DNA of 64,000 nucleotides. Origin: Streptomyces asoensis. Lineage in GTDB: Bacteria > Actinomycetota > Actinomycetes > Streptomycetales > Streptomycetaceae. The notes below the pieces were generated by a model that saw only the letters and a list, made by a program, of their open reading frames with translations, was not told the DNA's origin and ran no database searches. Shown piece by piece: positions 8,551-15,931 of the stretch. The stretch covers positions 5,332,001 to 5,396,000 of the forward strand of contig NZ_CP049838.1 in the NCBI RefSeq assembly GCF_013085465.1, in the 5' to 3' direction. How positions within the stretch are numbered: position 1 is the stretch's first letter; the number at the start of each line of letters is the position of its first letter. A program made the translations under genes and the position numbers.

Positions 8551-8745
8551 GTGACCGTCTCCCTCCCGCTCGTCTTCGTCCTCGGCGTCATTGCCTGGGC
8601 CGCGATCAAGTTCCTGGGAGTCCGCATGTGGGTCGCCGTCGTGATCGCCCTGTTCGGCTTCTGGCTCTCCCACACCTTCCTCGCCCCCGCCATCGAGTCC
8701 GGCACCCGCTCCTGGGTCGGGGTCGTCAACGGCGACAACCGCTGA
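8551..8745 (+). CDS. Small AICE membrane protein, possibly 5'-shortened
   Basis: The GTG at 8551 gives 64 residues with two hydrophobic stretches (SLPLVFVLGVIAWAAIKF and MWVAVVIALFGFWLSHTFL) and a hydrophilic C-terminus. Small proteins of this kind precede spdD and rep in pSAM2-like elements. No convincing ribosome site precedes the GTG. The DNA just before it belongs to the minus-strand remnant, so a few N-terminal residues may have been lost. Its role is probably in intramycelial spread or in the membrane face of element transfer. Confidence 0.6.
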   Translation: MTVSLPLVFVLGVIAWAAIKFLGVRMWVAVVIALFGFWLSHTFLAPAIESGTRSWVGVVNGDNR

Positions 8746-8758
8746 AAGGAGCTCCGCC

Positions 8759-9007
8759 ATGTTCCGCCCCAAGCTGCCCGACGTCCCCACTCCGCCGTCG
8801 ACCCTCATCCCGCAGCAGCACTGCCAGCGCAGCCCGGCCCCCGCCGCGGGCCGCTCGCTCAGCCCCTACGCGGGCCCGGTCGCTGCGGTCCTCGTCGGCG
8901 GAGTCGTCCTCACCGCGCTCCTGGCGGCGGTCGCCATCACGGCCATCTCCGTGGCCATCGCCGCCGTGGTCCTGCGCTCGCTCCTGAACAACGCCAACAG
9001 GCACTGA
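8759..9007 (+). CDS. SpdD-like spread protein
   Basis: This 82-residue protein begins with a Pro-rich cytoplasmic segment (MFRPKLPDVPTPPSTLIPQQ) and ends with a long hydrophobic stretch (about residues 41-75, rich in Val/Ala/Leu). That pattern matches the small Spd proteins of Streptomyces plasmids, which help plasmid DNA spread along mycelium after transfer. The gene follows the small membrane gene by 13 bases behind a GGAG site and is followed by rep. I assign it from pattern and position, not alignment. Confidence 0.65.
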   Translation: MFRPKLPDVPTPPSTLIPQQHCQRSPAPAAGRSLSPYAGPVAAVLVGGVVLTALLAAVAITAISVAIAAVVLRSLLNNANRH

Positions 9008-9137
9008 CCGGCCCCTGGGGCGGCAAACGCCGCCAAGCATCCCGCCGCCCCGGGGCCGTCCCTCCCAACCGCCGAAACAGCCGAAAGGAACACCCATCAT
9101 CACCCGGCAGACTCCACCCCCGCTGGCGGAACTCTCC

Positions 9138-10442
9138 ATGCTGGCCTCCCTCGGCACCATGCCCGAGCTGGCCCGCCAACTCTCCGGTCTGGGCGGCTGC
9201 ACCCACCCCGTCCGCCTCGACGGCCACCGCACCGAATACGCCGTCGACACGACAACCGGCGAGATCGGCCGCACTCTGCATCACCTCGACTCGACAGCCC
9301 TCCCGGCCGGACAACTCCTCGTCCGCTGCAACAACCGCCGCGCGACCCGCTGCCCGGCCTGTGCCGAGACCTACCGTCGCGGCACCTACCACCTGATCAC
9401 CGCCGGACTGCGCGGCGGCAAAGGCACTTCGGACCAGGTGGCCACACACCCCCGCGTCTTCGCCACCTTCACCGCGCCCGGCTTCGGCCCGGTCCACAAC
9501 CGCCGATCCGACGGACGCCCCTGCCGCTGCGGCGCCCGCCACGACGAGAACGACAGCACGTTAGGCACGCCCCTCGATCCGGACCGGTACGACTACGTAG
9601 CGGCCGTGCTCTGGAACGCCCACGCCGGGCACCTCTGGCGGCGCTTCTCGATCTACCTCCGCCGGGAGATCGCCAAGCGCGCCGGACTCACCCAACGAGC
9701 CTTCCGCGACCACGCACGCGTCTCCTTCGCGAAGGTCGCCGAGTACCAGAAGCGCGGTGCCGTGCACTTCCACGCGGTCATCCGTATCGACGGCCCGGAA
9801 GGCGGCGACACCTCACCGCCCGCCTGGGCGACGGCAGAGCTCCTGACGGACGCCATCCAAGCCGCGGCCACCGCCGCCCGCGTCGAGGGCCCGACCGTCG
9901 ACGGACGCGCGCACATCTTCGCGTTCGGCCGCCAACTCGACGTCCGCACGATCCGATCCGCCGACTTCGACGACGGCCAGGAGCTCACCGAACGAGCCGT
10001 CGCCTCGTACATCGCGAAGTACGCGACCAAGGGTGCCGAGACGGCGACCGGCACTCTCGACCGTCCGCTCAAATTCCTCGCCGAGCTCGCCCAAGCGCGC
10101 ATCTCAGACCACGCCGGACGCATGATCCGCGTCGCCTGGACCCTCGGCGCACGCCCCGAACTCGCCGAGCTCCGCCTACGGGCCTGGGCTCACATGCTCG
10201 GCTTCCGCGGCCACTTCTCCACCAAGTCCCGCCGCTACTCCACCACCCTCGGCGCACTCCGAACTGCCCGCGCCGACTGGCGACGCGCACAGGTCGCTGC
10301 GGTGGTCGAGCCAGGGCCGACGGAAACGACCCTCGTCCTCTCGCACTGGGCCTTCGCCGGAACCGGCCTCTCCCGCGCCGAAGCCTGGCTGGCCGCATCC
10401 CTCGAACCCGCTCCCGGCACGGAAGGGGAACCCACCGCATGA
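9138..10442 (+). CDS. repSA: RepSA-like rolling-circle replication initiator
   Basis: The 434-residue frame carries the HUH endonuclease signature of rolling-circle initiators: HFH at residues 210-212 (GAVHFHAVIRI) and the tyrosine helix YIAKYATKG at 291-299, with Tyr291 and Tyr295. An N-terminal Cys pair (RCPACAETY) and CRCGARH form a likely zinc site. Such proteins nick the origin of AICEs such as pSAM2 after excision. One oddity is that the frame stays open upstream to 9096, where ATC-ATC-ACC-CGG follows a well-placed AAAGGA. The native start was probably an ATG at about 9099 that is now ATC. Initiation at 9138 would shorten the protein by about 13 residues and has no ribosome site. The gene overlaps xis by 4 bases. 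Confidence 0.8.
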   Translation: MLASLGTMPELARQLSGLGGCTHPVRLDGHRTEYAVDTTTGEIGRTLHHLDSTALPAGQLLVRCNNRRATRCPACAETYRRGTYHLITAGLRGGKGTSDQVATHPRVFATFTAPGFGPVHNRRSDGRPCRCGARHDENDSTLGTPLDPDRYDYVAAVLWNAHAGHLWRRFSIYLRREIAKRAGLTQRAFRDHARVSFAKVAEYQKRGAVHFHAVIRIDGPEGGDTSPPAWATAELLTDAIQAAATAARVEGPTVDGRAHIFAFGRQLDVRTIRSADFDDGQELTERAVASYIAKYATKGAETATGTLDRPLKFLAELAQARISDHAGRMIRVAWTLGARPELAELRLRAWAHMLGFRGHFSTKSRRYSTTLGALRTARADWRRAQVAAVVEPGPTETTLVLSHWAFAGTGLSRAEAWLAASLEPAPGTEGEPTA

Positions 10443-10652
10443 CCGACCGCTATCTGTCCGTCGACCAGGTCGCCGAGCTGCTCGGCACGACCAGCCGCTT
10501 CCCCCCGGCGACTGATCGAGGAACGGCGCATCCGGTACGTGAAGGTCGGCCGGCATGTCCGCATCCCCGAGAGCGCGGTCGAGGAGTTCGTGCAGTCCCG
10601 CACGGTCGAGCCGCTCAGGCTCCGTCGCACCGCACTTCGGAGGGCTGCCTGA
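10439..10652 (+). pseudogene. xis: Excisionase, frameshifted
   Basis: The gene starts at ATG 10439, overlapping rep (ATGA). It encodes YLSVDQVAELLGT, a MerR/Xis-type winged helix, for about 20 codons and then shifts frame in a run of six C bases (10501-10506). With one C fewer the frame continues RLIEERRIRYVKVGRHVRIP and ESAVEEFV, the normal end of an AlpA/Xis-family excisionase of about 70 residues, and stops at 10652 on the integrase ATG. As read, the product is out of frame from about residue 22. Either the gene is dead or the C-run is miscalled. Confidence 0.75.
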
Positions 10653-11828
10653 TGGCCAACAGGAAGGGGAGGCGTCGCCGCTTCGGTGCGGTACGGCAGT
10701 ACCGGTCCGGCCGCTGGACCGCGCCGTACCTCGGCCCCGACAACGAGCGCATCCGCGCGGACGAGACGTTCGAGACCAAGAAGGACGCGGAAGTTCGGCT
10801 GTCCCAGGTAGAAGCAGACCTCACCCGTGGGGACTGGCGTGCTCCTGATGCCGGGGCGGTCAACTTCCGCCTTTGCGCCGAGAAATGGGTAGAGGAACGG
10901 GAGCTGGCTGTTCGGACCGTGGACCTGTACAAGCACCTCCTCAGACTCCACATCCTCCCGACCTTCGCGGCGCTCGACCTGGACGAGATCACCGCGCCCC
11001 GCGTCCGTGAATGGCGGGCCGAGCGTCTCCGCACCACCAAGACCAAGACCACCGTTGCGAAGGCATACCGCCTCCTCAAGGGCATCCTCGAAACGGCGGT
11101 CGACGACGACCTGATCAGCCGCAACCCGTGCCGGATCAAGGGTGCGGGCAAGGAATCCGCGGCTGAGCGTCGTATTGCCACCGTCGCCCAGGTCGACGCC
11201 CTCGCCGACGCGATCGGTATCCGCTGGCGGCTCATGGTCTACCTCGGCGCGTACGGCCCGATGCGCCCCGAAGAGCTGGCCGGCCTGCGCCGCCGGGACG
11301 TCGACCTCGACAACCTGGTGATCCGCGTTCGCGTCGCCGAACCGGAGCGGACCAACGGCAAGCGCGCCCCTGGAGAGACCAAGTCCGACGCCGGTGTCCG
11401 TGCCGTCGTCCTCCCTGGCTTTCTCCACAAGGAGGCGAAGCAGCATCTCGCCTGGTTCGCCGAGAAGGAGCCTGACGGCCTGGTCTTCGTCGGGGAGAAG
11501 GGTGCCCCGTTCCGGCGTACGTCCTTCGGCCGGAAGTGGGCCCGTGCTCGCGCCGTCGTGGGCCTTCCGGACGGCTTCCGCTTCTACGACCTTCGTCACA
11601 CCGGTCACACGCTCTCGACCCGTTCGGGGCGCCACCCTGAAGGACACGATGGTCCGCGCCGGCCAGTCGTCCGAGAAGGCCGCGCTGATCTACCAGCACT
11701 CAGACGAGGAGCGGCAACGTGACGTGGCCTCCGGGCTCGACGACATGGTCCGCGCCGAGCGTGTGAAGCACCACAAGGGCAAGAATCACGACTCCGCGCA
11801 CCACAACGAGAAGCCCACGGGCAGCTAG
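10652..11828 (+). pseudogene. int: Tyrosine integrase, frameshifted before the catalytic Tyr
   Basis: ATG 10652 overlaps the xis stop. The product has an N-terminal arm-binding region, a SAM-like core-binding domain (about 70-160) and a catalytic domain with Arg205 (GPMRPEELAGL) and FYDLRHTGHT. In a run of four G bases (11626-11629) the frame shifts. In the new frame it continues GATLKDTMVRAGQSSEKAAL, then IYQHSD with the nucleophilic tyrosine, ending at 11828. Frame 0 instead runs through unrelated Arg/Pro-rich residues to 11722. Without the tyrosine the enzyme cannot recombine. It is the expected integrase of this element and lies next to the tRNA target, as usual. Confidence 0.8.
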
Positions 11829-11886
11829 TCGCGCCCTTATGGTGCGGATGTGGTGCGCGTCCCGCCCACTGGTCTGGACAACAAAG

Positions 11887-11913
11887 AACCCCCGGGTCAT
11901 CGACCTGGGGGTT
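11887..11913 (-). terminator. Terminator downstream of tRNA-Gly
   Basis: A 12-bp stem with one G-T pair (11887-11898 with 11902-11913) lies 5 bases beyond the tRNA 3' end on the minus strand. It was brought in by the element and mimics the hairpin at 3316-3342. Confidence 0.6.
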
Positions 11914-11918
11914 TCTAC

Positions 11919-11966
11919 TGGAGCGGGTGACGAGAATCGAACTCGCACTCTCAGCTTGGGAAGCTG
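11919..11966. repeat. attR: right 48-bp att copy within tRNA-Gly
   Basis: This is the second copy of the repeat at 3348-3395, identical over 48 bases and lying inside the intact tRNA from anticodon stem to CCA. The element's own sequence restores the tRNA 3' end after integration. Confidence 0.9.
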
Positions 11967-11992
11967 ATGTTCTACCACTAAACTACACCCGC
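11919..11992 (-). tRNA. tRNA-Gly (anticodon CCC), CCA encoded
   Basis: A full cloverleaf folds on the minus strand. The acceptor GCGGGTG pairs with CACCCGC, and the D-arm contains AGTGGTAG. The anticodon stem TCAGC/GCTGA encloses the loop TTCCCAA (anticodon CCC), and the T-arm is GCGAG-TTCGATT-CTCGT. Discriminator T and a genome-encoded CCA complete 74 bases. It decodes GGG glycine codons and is the integration site of the neighbouring element. Confidence 0.95.
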
Positions 11993-12265
11993 GTAAGTCG
12001 CCGGTTTGGACCGGTGTCGGAACGCTCCGTCACTCTACCTCATGCCGGGCCCCAGGCGATGAAGCCTTGGGGCCCGCGCGCGGTTCGGGGGAGGGATCCG
12101 GCTGCGAGGGGCCGGAGTTGGGGCGTACGGTGGGGTGGTGGAAGTGGGGTCGGGCGGGGTCGGAGTGCCGCCTGGAGGGTCGTCCCGTTCGTCCCGTAAT
12201 GTGGCTTTCGTGGTCCGGTGGGTAGTAGCCGGACAGGGCTCTTGGGGAAGGGACTCTAGGACTTG

Positions 12266-12424
12266 ATGGAGCGCACCGTCGTCCGTTGTGCCGATGGGCA
12301 CGTGTTCAGCACCGCTTCGTTCCCGATGCAGCAGGCCGAGCGGCTCGGTCCCGGGCGACTCGTCCGGTGTCCTCGGTGTACCCGGTTGCGGAGTGCCGTA
12401 CCGGTGACGCTCGAGAAGCGGTAG
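12266..12424 (+). CDS. Small zinc-ribbon-like protein
   Basis: The frame encodes 52 residues: MERTVVRCADGHVFSTASFP, then a Gly/Arg-rich middle, CPRCTRLRSA and a short tail. The C-x3-H and C-x2-C pairs would bind one zinc ion as a ribbon. GC3 is high and a purine-rich stretch precedes the ATG. I believe small proteins of this type are common in Streptomyces, but I know no function for them. The gene lies alone between the tRNA and dcd. Confidence 0.65.
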   Translation: MERTVVRCADGHVFSTASFPMQQAERLGPGRLVRCPRCTRLRSAVPVTLEKR

Positions 12425-12520
12425 CGGCAACAGGAGCCGGAGGCGCTGGAGGCGCCGCCGGCCTGGCGCGCGGAGACGTCCGATGGTGGTCGCTCCGCGC
12501 GCTTTGCGTATCCTCGGGAC

Positions 12521-13096
12521 GTGCTTCTCTCAGACAAGGACATCCGGGCCGAGATCGACGCCGGGCGAGTACGGATCGATCCCTACGACGAATATATGGT
12601 GCAGCCGTCGAGCATCGATGTACGGCTGGACCGGCTGTTCCGGGTGTTCGAGAACCACCGGTACCCGCACATCGACCCCTCCGTCGAGCAGGCCGACCTG
12701 ACCCGGCTCGTGGAGCCCGAGGGCGACGAGCCGTTCATCCTCCACCCGGGGGAGTTCGTGCTCGCGAGTACCTATGAGGTCATCACGCTTCCCGACGATC
12801 TCGCCTCGCGGCTCGAGGGCAAGAGTTCCCTCGGGCGCCTCGGGCTGGTCACCCACTCCACCGCCGGGTTCATCGACCCCGGGTTCTCCGGACATGTGAC
12901 GCTCGAGCTGTCCAACCTCGCCACCCTGCCGATCAAGCTCTGGCCCGGCATGAAGATCGGCCAGCTCTGCATGTTCCGGCTCAGCTCGCCGGCCGAGTCG
13001 CCGTACGGCAGCGAGCGGTACGGATCCCGGTACCAGGGCCAGCGCGGGCCGACGGCCTCCCGGTCCTTCCTCAACTTCCACCGGACCCAGGTGTGA
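12521..13096 (+). CDS. dcd: dCTP deaminase (actinobacterial type)
   Basis: The protein has 191 residues from GTG 12521 ([13 protein letters not shown]), the standard length of the family. It holds the trimeric dUTPase-fold signatures [29 protein letters not shown] (nucleotide pocket with the catalytic Glu) and [10 protein letters not shown]. The C-terminal segment [16 protein letters not shown] closes over the phosphates. It converts dCTP to dUTP, and in actinobacterial relatives on to dUMP, feeding thymidylate synthesis in the cytoplasm. Its stop overlaps the start of the phosphoribosyltransferase gene by 4 bases, so the two nucleotide genes are translationally coupled. Confidence 0.95.
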   Translation: MLLSDKDIRAEIDAGRVRIDPYDEYMVQPSSIDVRLDRLFRVFENHRYPHIDPSVEQADLTRLVEPEGDEPFILHPGEFVLASTYEVITLPDDLASRLEGKSSLGRLGLVTHSTAGFIDPGFSGHVTLELSNLATLPIKLWPGMKIGQLCMFRLSSPAESPYGSERYGSRYQGQRGPTASRSFLNFHRTQV

Positions 13097-13626
13097 GCGG
13101 CGACGACGTGAGCGGCGCGGACGTGGCACGGGAGAACCTGACCTACGAGCAGTTCGGCACCGCCGTCCGTGAGCTCGCGCAGACCATCGCCGACGACGGC
13201 TACGTACCCGACGTCGTGCTGAGCATCGCCCGCGGCGGAGTGTTCGTCGCCGGCGGGATCGCCTACGCGCTCGACTGCAAGAACATCCACCTGGTGAACG
13301 TCGAGTTCTACACCGGGGTGGGGACCACGCTCGAGATGCCCGTCATGCTCGCGCCCGTCCCCAACGTCATCGACTTCTCGGACAAGAAGGTCCTGATCAC
13401 CGACGACGTCGCCGACACGGGCAAGACGCTCAAGCTCGTCCGCGACTTCTGCCTGGACGCCGTCGCCGAGGTGCGCAGTGCCGTCATCTACGAGAAGCCG
13501 CAGTCGCTCGTGAAGTGCGAGTACGTGTGGAAGCGGACCGACGACTGGATCAACTTCCCGTGGAGCGTTCTGCCGGTCGTGCGTAAGGCCGGGGAGGCCG
13601 TCACGCCCTCCAGGGAAGCCCTCTAG
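13093..13626 (+). CDS. Purine phosphoribosyltransferase-like protein
   Basis: This 177-residue protein starts at GTG 13093 inside the dcd stop. It has the PRPP-binding loop [13 protein letters not shown] and the upstream [20 protein letters not shown] of class I phosphoribosyltransferases. The short hood and [11 protein letters not shown] end recall xanthine/hypoxanthine-type (Gpt-like) enzymes. Such enzymes join a purine base to PRPP in salvage. Coupling to dcd supports a nucleotide-metabolism role, though the base is not certain. Confidence 0.85.
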   Translation: MSGDDVSGADVARENLTYEQFGTAVRELAQTIADDGYVPDVVLSIARGGVFVAGGIAYALDCKNIHLVNVEFYTGVGTTLEMPVMLAPVPNVIDFSDKKVLITDDVADTGKTLKLVRDFCLDAVAEVRSAVIYEKPQSLVKCEYVWKRTDDWINFPWSVLPVVRKAGEAVTPSREAL

Positions 13627-13655
13627 CGACCCGGCGTTCGTTGCGTGCGGCGAGG

Positions 13656-13685
13656 CGGGCCGGCCGTTTCGCGGTGGCCGGCCCG
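13656..13685. terminator. Bidirectional hairpin
   Basis: A 10-bp perfect GC stem (13656-13665 with 13676-13685) with a 10-base loop sits between the convergent phosphoribosyltransferase gene and the secreted-protein gene. Confidence 0.55.
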
Positions 13686-13708
13686 ATCCGGCTACGTGTC
13701 ACTCCGCG

Positions 13709-14494
13709 CTACTTCGAGTGAAGCACTTTGACGCCGTCCCGCTCGAAGTCGTAGACGTAGTCGTTGAGCCGGAGGCCGTCGACCGCGCCGATCCACATGA
13801 AGTCGCGTCCCTTGCCCACGGCGACCGTGTAGACGGTCGGCCTGGCGTTGACGTTGGTGAACGAGGCCTTCAGCTGGGCGAAGGTGCACTGGGCGGCCTG
13901 GTTGCAGGTCGTCTCGCCGCCCGTGAGGTACCAGTAGCCCGTCCTCGTGGCGTCGAGGAAGGGGCTCCAGCCGCTCGTGACCGGGGACGCGGTCGGCACC
14001 CACACCAGCGTGGAGTAGTCGTCGGTAGGCATGGACGTCACGTTCGGGTCGATCTCGAACCTGATGTTCGGCATGTTCGTCGGGCCGCCCCCGTAGTCGA
14101 AGACGTTCTCGCGCGTCTGGAACACGTGGAAACCGACTCGTCGCAACCCCAGCAGCTGCTTCCCGAAGAAGTCCACTTCATTGCCGAAGTCGACCTTCTC
14201 GCTCGGAGGGGTCAGCGTGGTGGACCTGTCCGCCACCTCGATGCCGAGGCTGCCTCGCCCGTACGGCGGCCTGGCGGCAGCGCCCGTCACGCCGAACGGA
14301 CCGTAGGGCCCGTTGCGGAGTTCGGCGACCGGAGAGCCGATCGTGTTGCGGGCGATCACGCCCCAGTGGTCCGAGTGGGCCTGGTTGTCGTCCGTCCGGG
14401 CGGCTGCCGATCCCGGAAGGATCAGGGCGATGACGGCGACCAGCAGGGCGGCCACGAGCGCCGTTCCCCGCCTCACGCCAAAGCGAGCTTTCAC
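13709..14494 (-). CDS. Secreted protein of unknown function
   Basis: The GTG at 14494 is chosen because AAGGAG lies 6 bases before it; a longer frame from 14530 adds 12 residues and lacks a site. The 261-residue product begins with a signal peptide (VKARFGVRRGTALVAALLVA to an AAA cleavage region, about residues 1-32). The mature protein is polar and rich in Gly, Thr, Phe and Tyr, with a single Cys pair (TTCNQAAQCTF) that could form a disulphide. No family motif is recognised. The upstream DNA is AT-rich (about 14530-14560) and probably holds the promoter. Confidence 0.7.
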   Translation of the reverse strand: MKARFGVRRGTALVAALLVAVIALILPGSAAARTDDNQAHSDHWGVIARNTIGSPVAELRNGPYGPFGVTGAAARPPYGRGSLGIEVADRSTTLTPPSEKVDFGNEVDFFGKQLLGLRRVGFHVFQTRENVFDYGGGPTNMPNIRFEIDPNVTSMPTDDYSTLVWVPTASPVTSGWSPFLDATRTGYWYLTGGETTCNQAAQCTFAQLKASFTNVNARPTVYTVAVGKGRDFMWIGAVDGLRLNDYVYDFERDGVKVLHSK

Positions 14495-14630
14495 GCGCAC
14501 TCCTTGTAGGAGGTTGTAGGGAACAGTCACAATATATTACGCTCTGTAGTTGTCATGATGCGACATGCGGTCATTTGGCCGCTTTGTTCCAGCCGGTGGT
14601 CGTGAGATCTCGCTTTCGGTGACGACATGC

Positions 14631-14663
14631 CAAGGGCCCTCGGCGATCCGCCGAGGGCCCTTG
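14631..14663 (-). terminator. Strong terminator after the Yip1-like gene
   Basis: A 15-bp perfect stem (14631-14645 with 14649-14663) closes an ATC loop just downstream of the Yip1-like gene. It is one of the strongest hairpins in the window. Confidence 0.8.
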
Positions 14664-14679
14664 AGGTGTCCGCCAGGTA

Positions 14680-15690
14680 CTAGAACGTGCCCAGTTTCAC
14701 GATCGACAGCAGCGCGATCAGCTGGATCGACGACGCGCCCAGCGCCTTCGGCCACGGCAGGTCGTGGGAGCGGCTGACCATCAGGGTCAGCAGGGCGCCG
14801 GCCGCCACCCACGTCGCCCAGCCCAGCAGCTGTACGAACGACGCGTCGCCGCCGAAGAACATCGCGACGACCAGACGCGGGGCGTCCGTGAGGGACATGA
14901 TCAGCATGGAGAGGCCGACCGTGGGCTGCCAGGCGCCGTCGCCGCCCAGCTGGCGGGCCAGGGTGTGGGTGACCACGCCCAGGATGAAGGAGCTCAGCAC
15001 CATCGCGACGGCCGTCGTCAGGACGATCGGGATCGCGTTGGACAGCGTCGCGTTTATCGCGTCCGTGCGCGTGTCGTCGAAGCCGAAGACCGCGAGCAGG
15101 CCGTAGAGGAACGTGACGACGAGGGCGGGGCCCCACATCGTGTAGTCCCGCATCTGGAGAAAGGTCTGCTTGGGGGTGAGGACGATGCCCTTCAGCAGCT
15201 CCTTCCAGTGCAGACGCGGACCGACCGGGCCCGCCGGGGCCGAGCCGGCGTGATACGTACCACCCTGGTCGTACTGGTCGTACTGGTTGTGGTCGTCGAT
15301 CGAGAAGGCCTGGGTGTGGCCCGGGTTGTTCGCGGCGTACGGGTCGTGCGGGGCACCCCCCGGGCCGCCGGGCCCACCGGGGCCGCCCGGAGCACCGTAC
15401 GGGGCGTCGCCGCCGAAGTACTCCGGCTCGTCGCCGTTCTGGCCGCCGTACCCTCCGCCGTTCGCCTGCGGCCACTGGCCGCCGCCCGCGCCCGTGCCGC
15501 CGTGCGGCGGACGCTGCTGCGGGTACGGCTGCTGGCCCGACGGGTAGCCGTACGACGGCCCCGAGGGTCCCGACGGTCCCGAGGACCGCGACGGTCCCTG
15601 GGGCGCCTGCTGCCCGTACGGAGGTTGTTGCGGTCGCGCTTGCGGGGCGCGGTTGTCCCGGCCGCCGCGTCCGATCCTGAATCCAGCCAC
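14680..15690 (-). CDS. Yip1-family membrane protein with Pro/Gln-rich N-terminus
   Basis: The GTG at 15690 opens with VAGFRIGRGGRDNRAPQ and gives 336 residues; the longer frame to 15771 has no ribosome site. Residues 10 to about 140 are low-complexity Pro/Gln/Gly/Tyr. About five membrane spans follow from residue 175 on (PALVVTFLYGLLAVFGF, AVAMVLSSFILGVVTHTL, MLIMSLTDAPRLVVAMFF, LLGWATWVAAGALLTLMV, SIQLIALLSIVKLGTF). The arrangement matches bacterial Yip1-domain proteins. The biochemical role is unknown; an envelope-organising role is possible. Confidence 0.75.
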   Translation of the reverse strand: MAGFRIGRGGRDNRAPQARPQQPPYGQQAPQGPSRSSGPSGPSGPSYGYPSGQQPYPQQRPPHGGTGAGGGQWPQANGGGYGGQNGDEPEYFGGDAPYGAPGGPGGPGGPGGAPHDPYAANNPGHTQAFSIDDHNQYDQYDQGGTYHAGSAPAGPVGPRLHWKELLKGIVLTPKQTFLQMRDYTMWGPALVVTFLYGLLAVFGFDDTRTDAINATLSNAIPIVLTTAVAMVLSSFILGVVTHTLARQLGGDGAWQPTVGLSMLIMSLTDAPRLVVAMFFGGDASFVQLLGWATWVAAGALLTLMVSRSHDLPWPKALGASSIQLIALLSIVKLGTF

Positions 15691-15867
15691 GTCTTCGAAC
15701 GTACCTGGTCCCGCAGAGTGACGTGCCCGGGCCTGCCGTCCAAGTACGGCTTTGCTGCTGAGCTGTGACATCCCCTAAGGGGAGTAACGGGGCGCGAATC
15801 AGTGGTTCATCAGGGGAGGGTCGTAGGGGGCGGAGGGGTGGTGGTGGGTGGGTGAAGGCGTGAACGG

Positions 15868-15905
15868 CGACGCCCCCGTGTCCACGGTGGGACACGGGGG
15901 CGTCG
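15868..15905 (-). terminator. Terminator after the Fe-S oxidoreductase gene
   Basis: A 16-bp perfect stem (15868-15883 with 15890-15905) with a 6-base loop lies 27 bases beyond the stop codon of the minus-strand oxidoreductase gene. Confidence 0.8.
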
Positions 15906-15931
15906 GTACAGCTGTGGTACAGCCGTTCGGG

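Larger units (their letters stand above)
3348..11966. mobile_element. Integrated AICE/pSAM2-like element, decaying
   Basis: About 8.6 kb lies between the two 48-bp att repeats. The integrase end faces the intact tRNA-Gly, as is usual, and the rep-xis-int order (9138-11828) is that of actinomycete integrative and conjugative elements. Also present are an SpdD-like spread protein, two small membrane proteins and cargo. There is no FtsK-like Tra translocase, which intact AICEs need for transfer. The excisionase and integrase each carry a one-base insertion in a homopolymer, and rep lacks a good start codon at the expected place. The element is probably immobile, unless the frameshifts are assembly errors. 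Confidence 0.85.
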
